DNA of 36,879 bases from Planctomycetota bacterium (GTDB lineage Bacteria > Planctomycetota > UBA1135 > GCA-002686595), in contig PKCK01000131.1 of NCBI GenBank assembly GCA_002862085.1, positions 1-36,879 of the forward strand. The letters run 5' to 3'. Positions within the stretch are counted from its first letter, which is position 1, and each line of letters begins with the position of its first letter. The position numbers were made by a program, and so were the translations under genes. Below, one piece after another: positions 1-8,685 of this stretch. Below the pieces are notes generated by a model. It worked only from the letters and a program-made list of their open reading frames with translations, did not search any database and had not been told where the DNA came from.

Positions 1-465
1 ACCGACGAGGTGCTTCTTCTCGCGGTGATCGACGCGAGCCTCTTCGCCCAGAACCTGACTCTCGCCTTCGAGGCGATGGGCTACGGGGTCTGTTACATCG
101 GGGGGCTTCGGAACGACCTCGACGGCGTCGACGAGCTCCTGGAGCTTCCCCACGGCGTGCTCCCACTGTTCGGGCTCACCGTCGGTCTTCCTCGGGATCC
201 GTCCGCCACGAGGCCGCGCCTCGAGCCCACGGCCGTCTGGTCGAAGGGGCGCTACCCCTCCGACGCCGAGGTGAGGGCGGCGATCCGGAGATTCGACCGC
301 AAGGCGTCCGAGCACTACGAGCAGCGCGGCCTCTCCGGCCGCGACTGGAGCGGCGGCCTCTGGCGCAAGTTCTCCAGCGCACTGAGGCCGCGTGTGGGAC
401 CGTACCTGCGGGAGAAGGTCGGGCTCGAAGGCCCGCCGGCTGATCAGGCGCCCGAAGGGTCCTGA
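1..465 (+). CDS. NfsA-type FMN nitroreductase, 3' part only
   Basis: The reading frame is open from base 1 and ends with TGA at 463-465, so only the last 154 codons are in the window. The first in-frame GTG is at base 10, but the frame runs off the left edge and the true start lies outside. The segment DASLFAQNLTLAFEAMGYG followed by CYIGGLRND, then PHGVLPLFGLTVG, matches the C-terminal half of NfsA/Frp-type NAD(P)H-dependent flavin oxidoreductases. These enzymes bind FMN as dimers and reduce nitroaromatics, quinones or free flavin. The tail with Tyr, Trp and KFS residues near the end is also seen in this family. NfsA-type enzymes are about 240 residues, so roughly 90 are missing. The last 22 bases overlap the 3' end of the convergent glycosyltransferase gene. 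The physiological substrate cannot be told. Confidence 0.85.
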   Translation, partial: TDEVLLLAVIDASLFAQNLTLAFEAMGYGVCYIGGLRNDLDGVDELLELPHGVLPLFGLTVGLPRDPSATRPRLEPTAVWSKGRYPSDAEVRAAIRRFDRKASEHYEQRGLSGRDWSGGLWRKFSSALRPRVGPYLREKVGLEGPPADQAPEGS

Positions 466-1199
466 GAGACCCCGGCCGAGCCATCCGGCGGGGGCGGCGC
501 AGGCGGAGGAACCGCGGCGAAGCGCCAGCGGACGATCGCCCAGAGCGCGATGAAGGCGTCCTTGAGGCCGACCTTCTTGCCCTCGTGGTAGCCCCGCCCG
601 TTGTAGCTGATGGGCACCTCGTAGATCCGCGCGCCCATCTTGGCGATCTTCGCCGTCATCTCGGGCTCCACGGCGAACGAGCGGGACTGAATATCGAGAC
701 GCCTCGCCACCTCCACCTTGAAGACCTTGTAGCAGGTCTCCATGTCCGAGAGATGAAGGTCGGTCGCCATGTTGCTGAGCAGCGTCAGCACGCGGTTGCC
801 GTGGGTGTGCCAGAAGGCGTGGACGCGACCCACCGGGATCTTGCGGTACCGACTGCCGTACACCACGTCCGCCTTTCCGTCGATGATCGGCTGGAGGAGG
901 ACGCTGTAGTCGTTGGGGTCGTACTCGAGGTCGGCGTCCTGGATCAGAACCACGTCACCCCTGACGCTGGCGAAGCCCGTGGAGAGCGCGCCACCCTTGC
1001 CCTTGTTGACCTCGTGGTAGATGCAGCGGATCTCGGGGTGCGCGGCCTCGAGCTCGGCCATGATCTCCCGGCTACGGTCCCGCGATCCGTCGTCGACGAG
1101 GATGATCTCCTTGTCGAAGGGCTGCTCGAGCACGCGCCCGACGAGCTCCGCCAGGGTCGCCTCTTCGTTGTAGACGGGAACGACGACGGAAAGCTTCAT
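444..1199 (-). CDS. GT2 family glycosyltransferase, DPM1/polyprenyl-phosphate sugar type
   Basis: A 251-residue cytoplasmic GT-A glycosyltransferase. The N-terminus reads KLSVVVPVYNEEATL, followed by ILVDDGS (residues 33-39) and the metal/nucleotide-sugar motif QDADLEYDP with Asp88 and Asp90. This combination is typical of the dolichyl/undecaprenyl-phosphate mannosyl- or glucosyltransferase subgroup, which loads a sugar from a nucleotide donor onto a polyprenyl phosphate. No long C-terminal membrane segments are present, so it resembles the soluble, DPM1-like form. The C-terminus is a proline-rich tail. The ATG at 1199 overlaps the TGA of the upstream glycosyltransferase in an ATGA junction (1196-1199), so the two are probably translated together. 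It is the last gene of the glycosyltransferase run. Family is certain; donor and acceptor are not. Confidence 0.9.
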   Translation of the reverse strand: MKLSVVVPVYNEEATLAELVGRVLEQPFDKEIILVDDGSRDRSREIMAELEAAHPEIRCIYHEVNKGKGGALSTGFASVRGDVVLIQDADLEYDPNDYSVLLQPIIDGKADVVYGSRYRKIPVGRVHAFWHTHGNRVLTLLSNMATDLHLSDMETCYKVFKVEVARRLDIQSRSFAVEPEMTAKIAKMGARIYEVPISYNGRGYHEGKKVGLKDAFIALWAIVRWRFAAVPPPAPPPPDGSAGVSQDPSGA

Positions 1200-2470
1200 G
1201 CCCCTACCTCCGGCTTCTCGAGGGTCGTGAGCCCGGCGAAGAGTTCGTCGAGGCCGTAGCGGCGCGTCAGGTCCTCCTGAAGCTCACCGTAGGCCGGGTC
1301 TCCCTCGATGCACCAGAGCGGGTCGAGGAAGAGCGGCAGGATCTCCTCGTCCGATCGGCGCCGCCGATCCTGAATCTCTTTCCGTCGCTGCATCCAGTGG
1401 TTCCACCTGCCGAGGACGTCGTTCATCGCGATGAAGTCGGCCACGGCCATACGATCAACGGAATCGTGAGACTGGAGGTGTTTCCTGAAGCCTCTCCGGA
1501 GCTTCGTCCAAGGACTGTCCTTCGCCAGTTTCGTGAGCGCCTCGATTCGATACGCACCCGGGTCGGCGAGCCCGATCCTGGAGAACGCACGGCGGAAGGC
1601 CAGACCATGGATCAGCGGCAGCACGCGGGCGAGGTTCGCGTCGTCGTAGTTCTTGACGCAGGCGAGCTGAGGGTTGCGAACCTGCAGGACCCGTAGGCGC
1701 TCAGGAGGCACACGCCCGCTGGTACTGCTGTGATGGTGGTAGCAGATCGCGGACGGCACGTAGCGGACGTCGTGGCCGAGCACCCAGGTGCGCCAGCCGA
1801 GGTCCACGTCCTCGTAGTAGGCGAAGAACTCCTCGTCGAAGCCTCCGACGTCGAAGTAGGTCCCCGCGTCCATCGCCATGGCGCCGCCGCAGGGAAAGAG
1901 GCTCAGCCTCGGCTCGTCGTAGACAGGCGCCGGGTCGGCGAGGTATCCGCGCTGGATCCCGATCCCGTGGAAGTTCATGCCGCCGCCGCAGGAGTTCATG
2001 ACCTTCCCGTCCCATGAGTACATCTTCGCCGTGGTCGCGGCGCACTCACCCCGCACGACGGGCGCGACCAGCGCGCGCAGGAACCCTGGATCGACGTGGA
2101 TGTCGTTGTTCAGGAAGACGAGCACTTCCGGGTCGAGCGCCCCATCCCTCGCCACCTCCGCGCCCTGGTTGCAGCCCGCGCTGAACCCCGAGTTCCTGTC
2201 GTTCTCGACGAGCCGGACCCAACCGTGTTTCTCGCGTGCCTCTCGCTGGCTCCCGTCGTCGGAGCCGTTGTCCACGAGGACGACCTCGAACCGATCCGCG
2301 GGGTAGTCCATCCCCCGGAGCGTCTCGAAGCACGGCCCGAGGTGATGCTTGCCGTTCCAGTTGAGGATGACGATCGAGACCCTGGGCAGCTCGCTGTCCG
2401 CGAGGGGCTCGGTCGCAGGCACGCGGAGGCGCTCAACGCCGGAGTTCGGGTCAGGCCGTGACATCAGCAT
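1196..2470 (-). CDS. GT2 family glycosyltransferase, rhamnosyltransferase (WbbL)-like
   Basis: A GT-A glycosyltransferase of about 424 residues. Visible motifs are VSIVILNWNGKHHL at the start of the fold, VLVDNGSDDGS, FLNNDIHVDP (the DxD-like metal site, here NDIHVD), and the acceptor/catalytic region with FDEEFFAYYEDVDLGWR, whose Glu-Asp pair is typical of WbbL/RfbF-type transferases. About 150 residues follow the catalytic domain; they are rich in charged residues, have no clear membrane segment, and I do not recognise them. Start choice: a TTG at 2494 would overlap the upstream gene, while ATGs at 2470 and 2464 lie just after its TGA (2475-2477). I prefer 2470, but no clear ribosome binding site decides it. 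It lies within a four-gene glycosyltransferase operon and probably helps extend a lipopolysaccharide, capsule or exopolysaccharide chain. Confidence 0.88.
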   Translation of the reverse strand: MLMSRPDPNSGVERLRVPATEPLADSELPRVSIVILNWNGKHHLGPCFETLRGMDYPADRFEVVLVDNGSDDGSQREAREKHGWVRLVENDRNSGFSAGCNQGAEVARDGALDPEVLVFLNNDIHVDPGFLRALVAPVVRGECAATTAKMYSWDGKVMNSCGGGMNFHGIGIQRGYLADPAPVYDEPRLSLFPCGGAMAMDAGTYFDVGGFDEEFFAYYEDVDLGWRTWVLGHDVRYVPSAICYHHHSSTSGRVPPERLRVLQVRNPQLACVKNYDDANLARVLPLIHGLAFRRAFSRIGLADPGAYRIEALTKLAKDSPWTKLRRGFRKHLQSHDSVDRMAVADFIAMNDVLGRWNHWMQRRKEIQDRRRRSDEEILPLFLDPLWCIEGDPAYGELQEDLTRRYGLDELFAGLTTLEKPEVGA

Positions 2471-2474
2471 CGGG

Positions 2475-5207
2475 TCAGGAAAGCGCGGGCTCAACGGGTG
2501 GGAGCACGACGAGCCGGGTCAGGCGCAGGTGCTGCCCGGGTCCGGTCTCCACCCGGATTGTCCGGGGCGGCGCCTCGAGGGTCACCTCGAAATCCACGCT
2601 ACGAGGTCCAGTGTTCCCCAAAGGGAGCGTCGGAGGGATCTCCAGAGGGCCTCCCCCTTCGGGCACCAGACGACCCGCGAGCGCCAGCGCGTCTTCGCCA
2701 GGGAGGAACTCGAGCTCCACGCGGAGGCGGAAGCGACGCGCTGAGAGAGCGGAGAGCCGGAGCTCGGCGCTGGATCCTGGCCGCAGCAGGAGTCGGTCGG
2801 GCGCCTGGACCTCCACGCCCTCCGATCGGTCCACCGCGTCCGCGGCGGCGACCTCGGCCAGCGGCCCCTCGTCCCCGACCGCCTCGCGCCTGATCGTCGC
2901 GAGCGACCGATAACGCGCCTCGGTCATCGCGCCGTCCTCGTCGATCGTCTTCACGCGCATCCACTCCGCCGACTGGAGCCGCTCCAGAAGTCCATCCTCC
3001 GACACGACACGCTCCATCTTGGCCGCGAGGTCCTGCGCGTCACCCACCGCGAAGTGGAGTCCATCCTCGCCGTCCCGGACGAACTCCGCCATCCCGCCGA
3101 TGGAGCTGGCCAGGACGGGAGTTCCCGTCAAGAACGCCTCGTGGATCGTGATCGGTGAATTCTCGTACCAGACGCTCGGAACGACGAGCACGTCGATCTC
3201 CGCGTAGACCTCCGAGAGGCGCGCGTTGTCGAAGCGGCCGTGGAAGGTGACGGGCGCATCCTCCGCGAGCTCGGCGAGCCGACGGTGATGCTCGTCCTTC
3301 TCCGGATCGAAACCGCCGTAGACGTTGAGGTGGGCGCGGTCCCCGAACCCACGTGCCTGGAGCGCGCGCATCGCCTCCACGAGGACTTCTCCACCCTTGT
3401 ACCAGACGAGCGATCCGACGAAGCCGAAGCGCACTCTCCCCGCGGGGTCGGGCGCCTTCGCGAGCGCCTCCACGTGGTCCGTCCTCATCCCGTTGTCGGA
3501 GAACAGGAACGTGTGCGGGTCGAACCCTCCCTCCACGAGATGGGAGTGCTCGAGGTACTTGTCGCGCAGGAAGCGGCTCGGGCTGATCCGTAGATCTGCC
3601 TGCGAGTAGGCCGTTGGCACAGATCGCTCGCGCGCACGAAGCGCCGCGTACTCCTCCGCGCGGTGGCTCGTGCCCTTGACCAGCCCCGCGACAGCCTCGA
3701 AGACAGCGCCGCCTGCTCGGTCGAGAGCAGCCGCGCGCTCCACCTGCCCGAGCCCTTTCTCCTTCACGCACAGATAGCAGCCCGAACCCATGTTGGTCGG
3801 GCAGATGCTGCCGTCCGGCCGGATCATCTGCACCCGACTGCAGAGCGCCCAGTAGTCGTGGCACGTCACGACCGTCGCGATCCCGCGCCGTCGAGCGATC
3901 TCCACCAGCCCGGCGGACATGTGAATCAAGTGCTGGAAGTGCACGACGTCCGGCCTGAAGTCCTCGAGCACCCCGCGGAAGACCGTCTCAGGGCCCCGCT
4001 TGAGGTAGCTCTCCTCGAGGCTGGCGTGGGCGAGGCGGTGCGTCATCCGGTGGACCGTGAGTCCCTGGAACTCCTCGATGCTGCAGGTGAACTCGGGCTC
4101 GTCCCCGTTCCCCGGTCCGCGCGCGAGGATCCGCACCTCGTGACCCCGCCGCTGCATCTCCTTCGCGATGTTGTAGGTGTAGATCTCCGTCCCCGCCCAG
4201 GTGTCGGGCGGGAACCCGTGAACGACGTAGAGGAGGCGAAGTCGACCGTCGGCGCGCATCCTCGTCTCGGGGCGCCGGACCGAGGTGCGGCCGCCGGCGT
4301 GGAGTCCGAGGAAGGCTGCCCGCCGCAGCGCGCGCCCCTGGGCCTTGAGCCTCGCCAGCTCGTCCCCCTGGAGCCCCTGAGCCTCGAGCGCTGCTGCATC
4401 CTCGGACGAGAGACGATCGGTCAGGACCTCCGCGTCCCTCGCCGACCCCACGCAGATCCGATCCAGCCACTCCGCGTTGAACGCAGCGTCGATGGCCGCG
4501 CGTTTCTCGGTCTCCTCCGCGTCGTAGTCGTGACTGTGCTCGACGGTCGCCTCATCGTCGTAGACCACCGTGAAGCCCGCCTCGAGGAAGGCGCGAGCCA
4601 TCAGGATGTCCTCGCCGAAGTTCGTTCGTGGGAAGGGGTGGCGCTCCCACAGGTCACGCCGATAGGCCGCCGCGACGTCGTTGAAGTTGTAGAGCAGCCG
4701 CTTCTCGTGCGGGCCCATGGCAGCGTAGGTGTCGGCGTCGGGCAGCCTCACCTCGCGACGGCCCTCGACGTACCCCGGGTCGGTGGCGCTGAAGATCTTC
4801 GTGAGGACGTCCGCGTCCGGCCGAGGGACGTTGCGGCAGGTCACGGCGCCGACAGCGGGGTCGTCGAAGTTCGCGATCAGCGCCGCGAGCCAGCGCTCCG
4901 AGGCCGGGATCGCGTCCTGGGTGAGGAACACCAGGATGCGGCCGCGCGAGCGGGCCGCGAGCAGGTTTCGCGTGTCACCGTGGTCGAACTCGACCCCGTG
5001 GATCCGCTCGCGCTCCAGGCTCACCGGGAAGGTCGCGGCGCGCTCGCCGAGGAACTCCCACGTGCCGTCGCTCGAGTTCGAGTCGACCGCGACCATCTCC
5101 CAGGGGAAGGGAGCCACCTGTCCCGCGAGCGCGTCGAGGACGCGCTCGAGGAACTCCATGCCCTGGTAAGTGGGCATGAGAACGGACACGAGGGGAGCTT
5201 CGGTCAT
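2475..5207 (-). CDS. Bifunctional GT2-GT4 glycosyltransferase
   Basis: A 910-residue protein with two glycosyltransferase modules. Residues about 5-290 form a GT-A (GT2) domain: VSVLMPTYQG, VDSNSSDGTW, FLTQDAIP as the DxD-like site, FNDVAAAYR and FGEDILMARAF. Residues about 310-750 form a GT-B (GT4) domain opening with LLYVVHGFPPDTWAGTE and containing a cysteine-bearing loop (CHDYWALC, then CYLC), VGSLVWYKGG, and the nucleotide-sugar signature PSVWYENSPITIHEAF with GTPVLASS. The last 120 residues or so are acidic and beta-rich, of unknown role. Start choice: the frame is open to 5294, but the ATG at 5207 gives the canonical MTEAPLVSVLMPTY start and forms an ATGA overlap with the upstream TGA. 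A single chain could add two successive sugars. The GT2 part is paralogous to the next gene upstream. Confidence 0.9.
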   Translation of the reverse strand: MTEAPLVSVLMPTYQGMEFLERVLDALAGQVAPFPWEMVAVDSNSSDGTWEFLGERAATFPVSLERERIHGVEFDHGDTRNLLAARSRGRILVFLTQDAIPASERWLAALIANFDDPAVGAVTCRNVPRPDADVLTKIFSATDPGYVEGRREVRLPDADTYAAMGPHEKRLLYNFNDVAAAYRRDLWERHPFPRTNFGEDILMARAFLEAGFTVVYDDEATVEHSHDYDAEETEKRAAIDAAFNAEWLDRICVGSARDAEVLTDRLSSEDAAALEAQGLQGDELARLKAQGRALRRAAFLGLHAGGRTSVRRPETRMRADGRLRLLYVVHGFPPDTWAGTEIYTYNIAKEMQRRGHEVRILARGPGNGDEPEFTCSIEEFQGLTVHRMTHRLAHASLEESYLKRGPETVFRGVLEDFRPDVVHFQHLIHMSAGLVEIARRRGIATVVTCHDYWALCSRVQMIRPDGSICPTNMGSGCYLCVKEKGLGQVERAAALDRAGGAVFEAVAGLVKGTSHRAEEYAALRARERSVPTAYSQADLRISPSRFLRDKYLEHSHLVEGGFDPHTFLFSDNGMRTDHVEALAKAPDPAGRVRFGFVGSLVWYKGGEVLVEAMRALQARGFGDRAHLNVYGGFDPEKDEHHRRLAELAEDAPVTFHGRFDNARLSEVYAEIDVLVVPSVWYENSPITIHEAFLTGTPVLASSIGGMAEFVRDGEDGLHFAVGDAQDLAAKMERVVSEDGLLERLQSAEWMRVKTIDEDGAMTEARYRSLATIRREAVGDEGPLAEVAAADAVDRSEGVEVQAPDRLLLRPGSSAELRLSALSARRFRLRVELEFLPGEDALALAGRLVPEGGGPLEIPPTLPLGNTGPRSVDFEVTLEAPPRTIRVETGPGQHLRLTRLVVLPPVEPALS

Positions 5208-6190
5208 GGGGTGCGAGCGATGGGAGCGGACGCGTCCTCGCCCGGAGCAGGAACGAGGAGCTGGACCTGTCCCTGGCGGAGCGCTGCCGACCACGCATCA
5301 TCGATGCTGCGGCCGCCAGCGTACTGTCCGAGGGTCTGCGCGAGGCGCAGGAGCGGCGCACGCAGGAGGCTCGCCCAGCCGCCGTTGCGCGCGACGTGAC
5401 GCACGTCCCGTCGGAGCTCGTGCGCCCAGCCCTTCAGCACCGAGCCGATGTGAGGTCGGACGCGAAATCCGTGGAAGGCGCGATGGAAAGCAGCGTCCTG
5501 GGCGTAGCGCCTCCACGCGCCGAGAGGTCCATAGCGATGAGCGTGCCGGACGATCGCGGTGGGCTCGTGCCTGATTCGAAACCCCGCGCTCAGGACCGTC
5601 GCAGCCCACGCGGCGTCCTCGCCGAAGGGGACCTCGGGGAGCGGGTGATCCGTGAGCACGGCACGCGACATGCAGCTCGCGACGTCGTTGAATCGCATGC
5701 AGCGGGCACGCGCCGGGCCGTCGAGCCCGTCGAAGGGGGCGGGCTCGCCGCCGCGCTCGTCCGGCGCCGGAGAGCCCTCCGGCGCCTCGAGGACCGTCCG
5801 CGCCGTGAGAGCGTCGTCGCCGTCGTGGGGCAGGACCCGCGCGGTGACGCCCGCGACGCCCGGCCGGGACGCGGCGGCCACCATGGCGCCCAGGAAGTCC
5901 TCCCCGTCCGGCACCGCATCCTGCGAGAGGAAGACGAGATACTCGCCGTTCGCGCGGCGAGCGAGGGCGTTGCGGGTCCGCCCATGCCCGAAGTCCGCGC
6001 GAGGGATGATCTCGACGTCGAACCCGCCGGCCTCCAGGACCGCTACGGTGTCGTCCTCGCTCGACGAGTCGATCGCCAACCGCTCCACGCGCCCTTCGTA
6101 GTCCTGGCGGTCGAGGGCGGCGACGAGACGACGCAGATCGCCCGCGCCGTTCAAGGTCGGGACGAGGACGGAGACGGAGGGCGCGGACAT
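5204..6190 (-). CDS. GT2 family glycosyltransferase
   Basis: A 328-residue GT-A glycosyltransferase beginning MSAPSVSVLVPTLNGAGDL, with IDSSSEDDT, the RNALARRANGEYLVFLSQDA region (SQDA as the DxD-like metal site), CMRFNDVASCMSR and VPFGEDAAWAATVLSAGF. The shared FNDVA and FGED blocks, similarly spaced, show that it is a paralogue of the N-terminal module of the adjacent 910-residue fusion. Start choice: the frame is open to a GTG at 6257-6259, but the ATG at 6190 puts the beta-strand start at the usual place. It begins 71 bases after the stop of the nuclease gene and is the first of the four glycosyltransferase genes. The C-terminal 90 residues are basic and carry amphipathic segments. Sugar specificity is unknown; a deoxyhexose such as rhamnose is common for this subgroup. 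Confidence 0.88.
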   Translation of the reverse strand: MSAPSVSVLVPTLNGAGDLRRLVAALDRQDYEGRVERLAIDSSSEDDTVAVLEAGGFDVEIIPRADFGHGRTRNALARRANGEYLVFLSQDAVPDGEDFLGAMVAAASRPGVAGVTARVLPHDGDDALTARTVLEAPEGSPAPDERGGEPAPFDGLDGPARARCMRFNDVASCMSRAVLTDHPLPEVPFGEDAAWAATVLSAGFRIRHEPTAIVRHAHRYGPLGAWRRYAQDAAFHRAFHGFRVRPHIGSVLKGWAHELRRDVRHVARNGGWASLLRAPLLRLAQTLGQYAGGRSIDDAWSAALRQGQVQLLVPAPGEDASAPIARTP

Positions 6191-6260
6191 GGGCCGGGTG
6201 GAGTCTACCCGGCCGGAGGAGCGCGGGCTCACGCCTCTCGGCCCCCTCGAACCGACCACC

Positions 6261-7205
6261 TCATCCCCGCCCGCAGAGCTCCCGGTAGTTGCACGTCCCG
6301 CACTCCCGCGCGTCCCCCTCGGGGACCATCGGGAAGTCCTCGGGGTCTCCCTTCGAGCGGTCCGCGTCGAAGTGCACGGCCTTCATCTCCGAGAGCGACA
6401 TCTCGATGCGCGCCAGCGTCTCCTCGAGGCTGGCCTCGTTGACCTCGACCTCGGCCAGCTCACCGGACTCCAGGTAGACGTCGACGGGCTTGGTCCTGGA
6501 CGGATCGACGCCCCAGCGCTCCCGCGCGTAGAACGCGTAGACCTCCAGCTGGAAGCGGTCCGCGTCGGAGGGCCGCCCCGTCTTCCAGTCCACGATGCGC
6601 ACGACCGGCTCGGGTTCACCGGACGGGTCGAGGAAGGCGAAGTCGGGGATCGCGAAGATCTTCGTGTCGAAGAGCTCGAACGTGCTCATCTCCTCGCAGG
6701 CGAGCCAGTCCCCCGGCTCCGCGTCGCGCGCGGCCGTGATCGCCGGCAATTCGAAGAACGCCTGGAGGCAGGCGCTGATCCGCTCGACGTAGCGTTTGCC
6801 GTAGTCACCAGCGGCGCCGGACGCCTCGTCGATTCGCTCCTCCTCGTAGTGATGTTCCGCGAGGCGTACGGACTTCGCCGGGCGAGCCTTCCAACCGCCG
6901 TCCCTGGACTCCTTGTACCCGCGGCGGAGTTCGGCCACGCCCCAGGCCGTCGCCTCCTCGGCCGTCCAGCCGAGGCCCTGATCCCGCCGCGCGAAGTACT
7001 CGACGATCGCCCTGTGAACGATGTCCCCCGCGAACATCGGTAGGCGGGTCATCTTCTTCAGGAGATAAGCCTGCCGCCGCTCCGGATCGGCGTTGCGCCC
7101 CCACCCGAGCCACGACAGGTAGTAATCGTTGTAGTAGCGTCGGCGACAGGTCGCGAAGGTCCGCGCCCGCGACGTGGACCAGGAGAGCTCATGGACGATG
7201 GCCAT
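6261..7205 (-). CDS. PD-(D/E)XK nuclease family protein, RecB/Cas4-like, with Fe-S cysteines
   Basis: A 314-residue single-domain protein of the RecB/AddB/Cas4 exonuclease superfamily. Seen directly: His64 in GDIVHRAI, Asp188 in IPDFAF, Asp206 and Lys208 in VDWKTGR, and the downstream Gln219/Tyr223 in QLEVYAFY. Together these form the usual metal-dependent nuclease site. One cysteine near the N-terminus (Cys20, FATCRRRYY) and three at the C-terminus (Cys302, Cys305, Cys311) reproduce the split cysteine pattern that holds a 4Fe-4S cluster in AddB and Cas4 nucleases. No helicase domain is fused. The ATG at 7205 lies 55 bases after the spoVR stop on the same strand, so it may be transcribed with the prkA-yeaH-spoVR group. 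No cas genes are nearby, so a Cas4 role in CRISPR adaptation is not supported. DNA repair or processing of 5' or 3' ends is the likely role. Confidence 0.85.
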   Translation of the reverse strand: MAIVHELSWSTSRARTFATCRRRYYNDYYLSWLGWGRNADPERRQAYLLKKMTRLPMFAGDIVHRAIVEYFARRDQGLGWTAEEATAWGVAELRRGYKESRDGGWKARPAKSVRLAEHHYEEERIDEASGAAGDYGKRYVERISACLQAFFELPAITAARDAEPGDWLACEEMSTFELFDTKIFAIPDFAFLDPSGEPEPVVRIVDWKTGRPSDADRFQLEVYAFYARERWGVDPSRTKPVDVYLESGELAEVEVNEASLEETLARIEMSLSEMKAVHFDADRSKGDPEDFPMVPEGDARECGTCNYRELCGRG

Positions 7206-7260
7206 CCCGCTAAGGTCGCGTCGAGGCGCCGCGGATGCAAGGAAACCGCGACGCTCCCGA

Positions 7261-8685
7261 TCACGCCGACTCTCGCTCGCCCTCGGCGGCGGGGAGCGCG
7301 CCCGGAACGGGCCCGTTCCCCGTCGAGAGGAGCTGGAGTTCGCCGCCGCGGCAGATCAGGCGCCGGCCATCACCCTTCTCCTCCGTCCTGAGCTCCACGC
7401 CTCGCTTCCAGAGAGTCTCGATCGTCCGGAGCATCTCCCCCGCCTCGTCGAGCTTGAGATCGCGGCCATCGTGGAGGTGCTCGAGCAGGAGCCTCCCATC
7501 GTCGACCGAGCTGAGACGGATCCGCGGTTGACCACCCCAGGACAGCGACTGCAGCAGGCTCTCCTTCACCTGCGCCGGATCGCGGGTGCCGATCTTGCGG
7601 CCGCCCCGTCGATCTGTTCTTCCCATGACGAAGAGGCTGGAGCAGCGCACGAACTCCTCGTCGAGGACGGCATCGACGAAGCTCACATCGTTGTGCACCG
7701 CGCGCAGTCGGAAGAGGTCCATACCCTGGCGCTCGGCGTGTCTGAACAGATCGATCCCGAGCTTGTAAGGGTTCAACTGCCCCGGAGCCGTCTGCGTCGC
7801 GCCCGAGTGGCAGTCCGCGAACTCCACCACCTCGGAGGCATCGAGCAGTCCTTCAGTGAGGAGCCGGCTGTGCCAGAAGGAGGCCCAGCCCTCGTTGATG
7901 ATCTTCGTCATGCGCTGGGGCATGAAGTACTCCGCCTCCGCGGAGACGATCCCGAGCACGTCTCGCTCCCAGGGTTCGAGGTCGGCGTGCCGCAGGAGGA
8001 ACCGCACGATGTCGAAGGTCGGTCGGCCGCCAGCCACCTCCACCTGCGCCTCCGGCCCTCGATCCGGATCTCCGTCGCCCATCAGGCGCCCCAGCTCGCG
8101 GCGGCTGCGCTCCGCGAGACTGTTCGAGAGGCGCCCGGAGCCCTGACGCGCCATCGCCGTGCGAGACCTCGCGAGCGGGGCGTGCGGATCCATCAGCGGC
8201 TCGAGGCTGAGCGCGCGATCGAGGAAGGTCTCGACCCGGTCGGCCCCGAGGCGCGCCGTGTGCTCGTTGACGCGGCGCGCGTGCTCGTCGAAGCGCTCGA
8301 GCATCCGCCGGTCCGTCACCTTGAACCACGCGTTGTTGCGGAAGAAGTCGGCGTGCCCGAAGACGTGAGCCATCACCAGCTTCTGCTCCATGACGCTGTT
8401 GGAGCGAACGAGGTACGCGATCGTGGGATCGTGATTGATCACCAGCTCGTAGATCTTCGACAGACCCCAGTCGTATCCACGGCTGAGCCGCTCGTACTCC
8501 ATGCCGAAGCGCCACGAGGGGTAGCGCGTCGGAAAGCCCCCGTAGGCGGCGACCGCGTTCACGTCCGCCGCGTCGAGCATCTCGAAGACGACCTCGAAGA
8601 ACGAGAGACCCGCAGCCACCGCGGCCTCCTCGGCGCGGAGGGCCGCCTGCATGAGCCTGGGCGGGAGCGAGGGGCCGCTGACCAT
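7261..8685 (-). CDS. spoVR: SpoVR family protein (YcgB type)
   Basis: A 474-residue protein matching the SpoVR/YcgB family, whose members are usually 440-520 residues. Recognisable blocks include FFEVVFEMLDAADVNAVAAY, GFPTRYPSWRFGMEY, YDWGLSKIYELVIN, VMAHVFGHADFF, WASFWHSRLL and the segment around LNPYKLGIDLFR. The family is named for a Bacillus protein that affects spore cortex formation. In non-sporulating bacteria it occurs with PrkA and YeaH and is linked to stationary-phase, nitrogen or osmotic stress; its biochemical activity is not established. The gene starts with ATG at 8683-8685, overlapping the TGA of yeaH as TGATG, so the two are almost certainly translationally coupled. It is the third gene of the conserved trio. 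No sporulation genes are visible here, so a spore role should not be assumed. Confidence 0.95.
   Translation of the reverse strand: MVSGPSLPPRLMQAALRAEEAAVAAGLSFFEVVFEMLDAADVNAVAAYGGFPTRYPSWRFGMEYERLSRGYDWGLSKIYELVINHDPTIAYLVRSNSVMEQKLVMAHVFGHADFFRNNAWFKVTDRRMLERFDEHARRVNEHTARLGADRVETFLDRALSLEPLMDPHAPLARSRTAMARQGSGRLSNSLAERSRRELGRLMGDGDPDRGPEAQVEVAGGRPTFDIVRFLLRHADLEPWERDVLGIVSAEAEYFMPQRMTKIINEGWASFWHSRLLTEGLLDASEVVEFADCHSGATQTAPGQLNPYKLGIDLFRHAERQGMDLFRLRAVHNDVSFVDAVLDEEFVRCSSLFVMGRTDRRGGRKIGTRDPAQVKESLLQSLSWGGQPRIRLSSVDDGRLLLEHLHDGRDLKLDEAGEMLRTIETLWKRGVELRTEEKGDGRRLICRGGELQLLSTGNGPVPGALPAAEGERESA

Noticed and set aside
3663..5399. A 578-codon open frame on the plus strand
   Set aside because: Antisense to the GT2-GT4 fusion, with His/Val/Arg-rich shadow composition.
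6261..7205. Possible Cas4 of a CRISPR system
   Set aside because: The fold and cysteines fit Cas4-like nucleases, but there is no repeat array and no cas1, cas2 or effector gene anywhere in the window.
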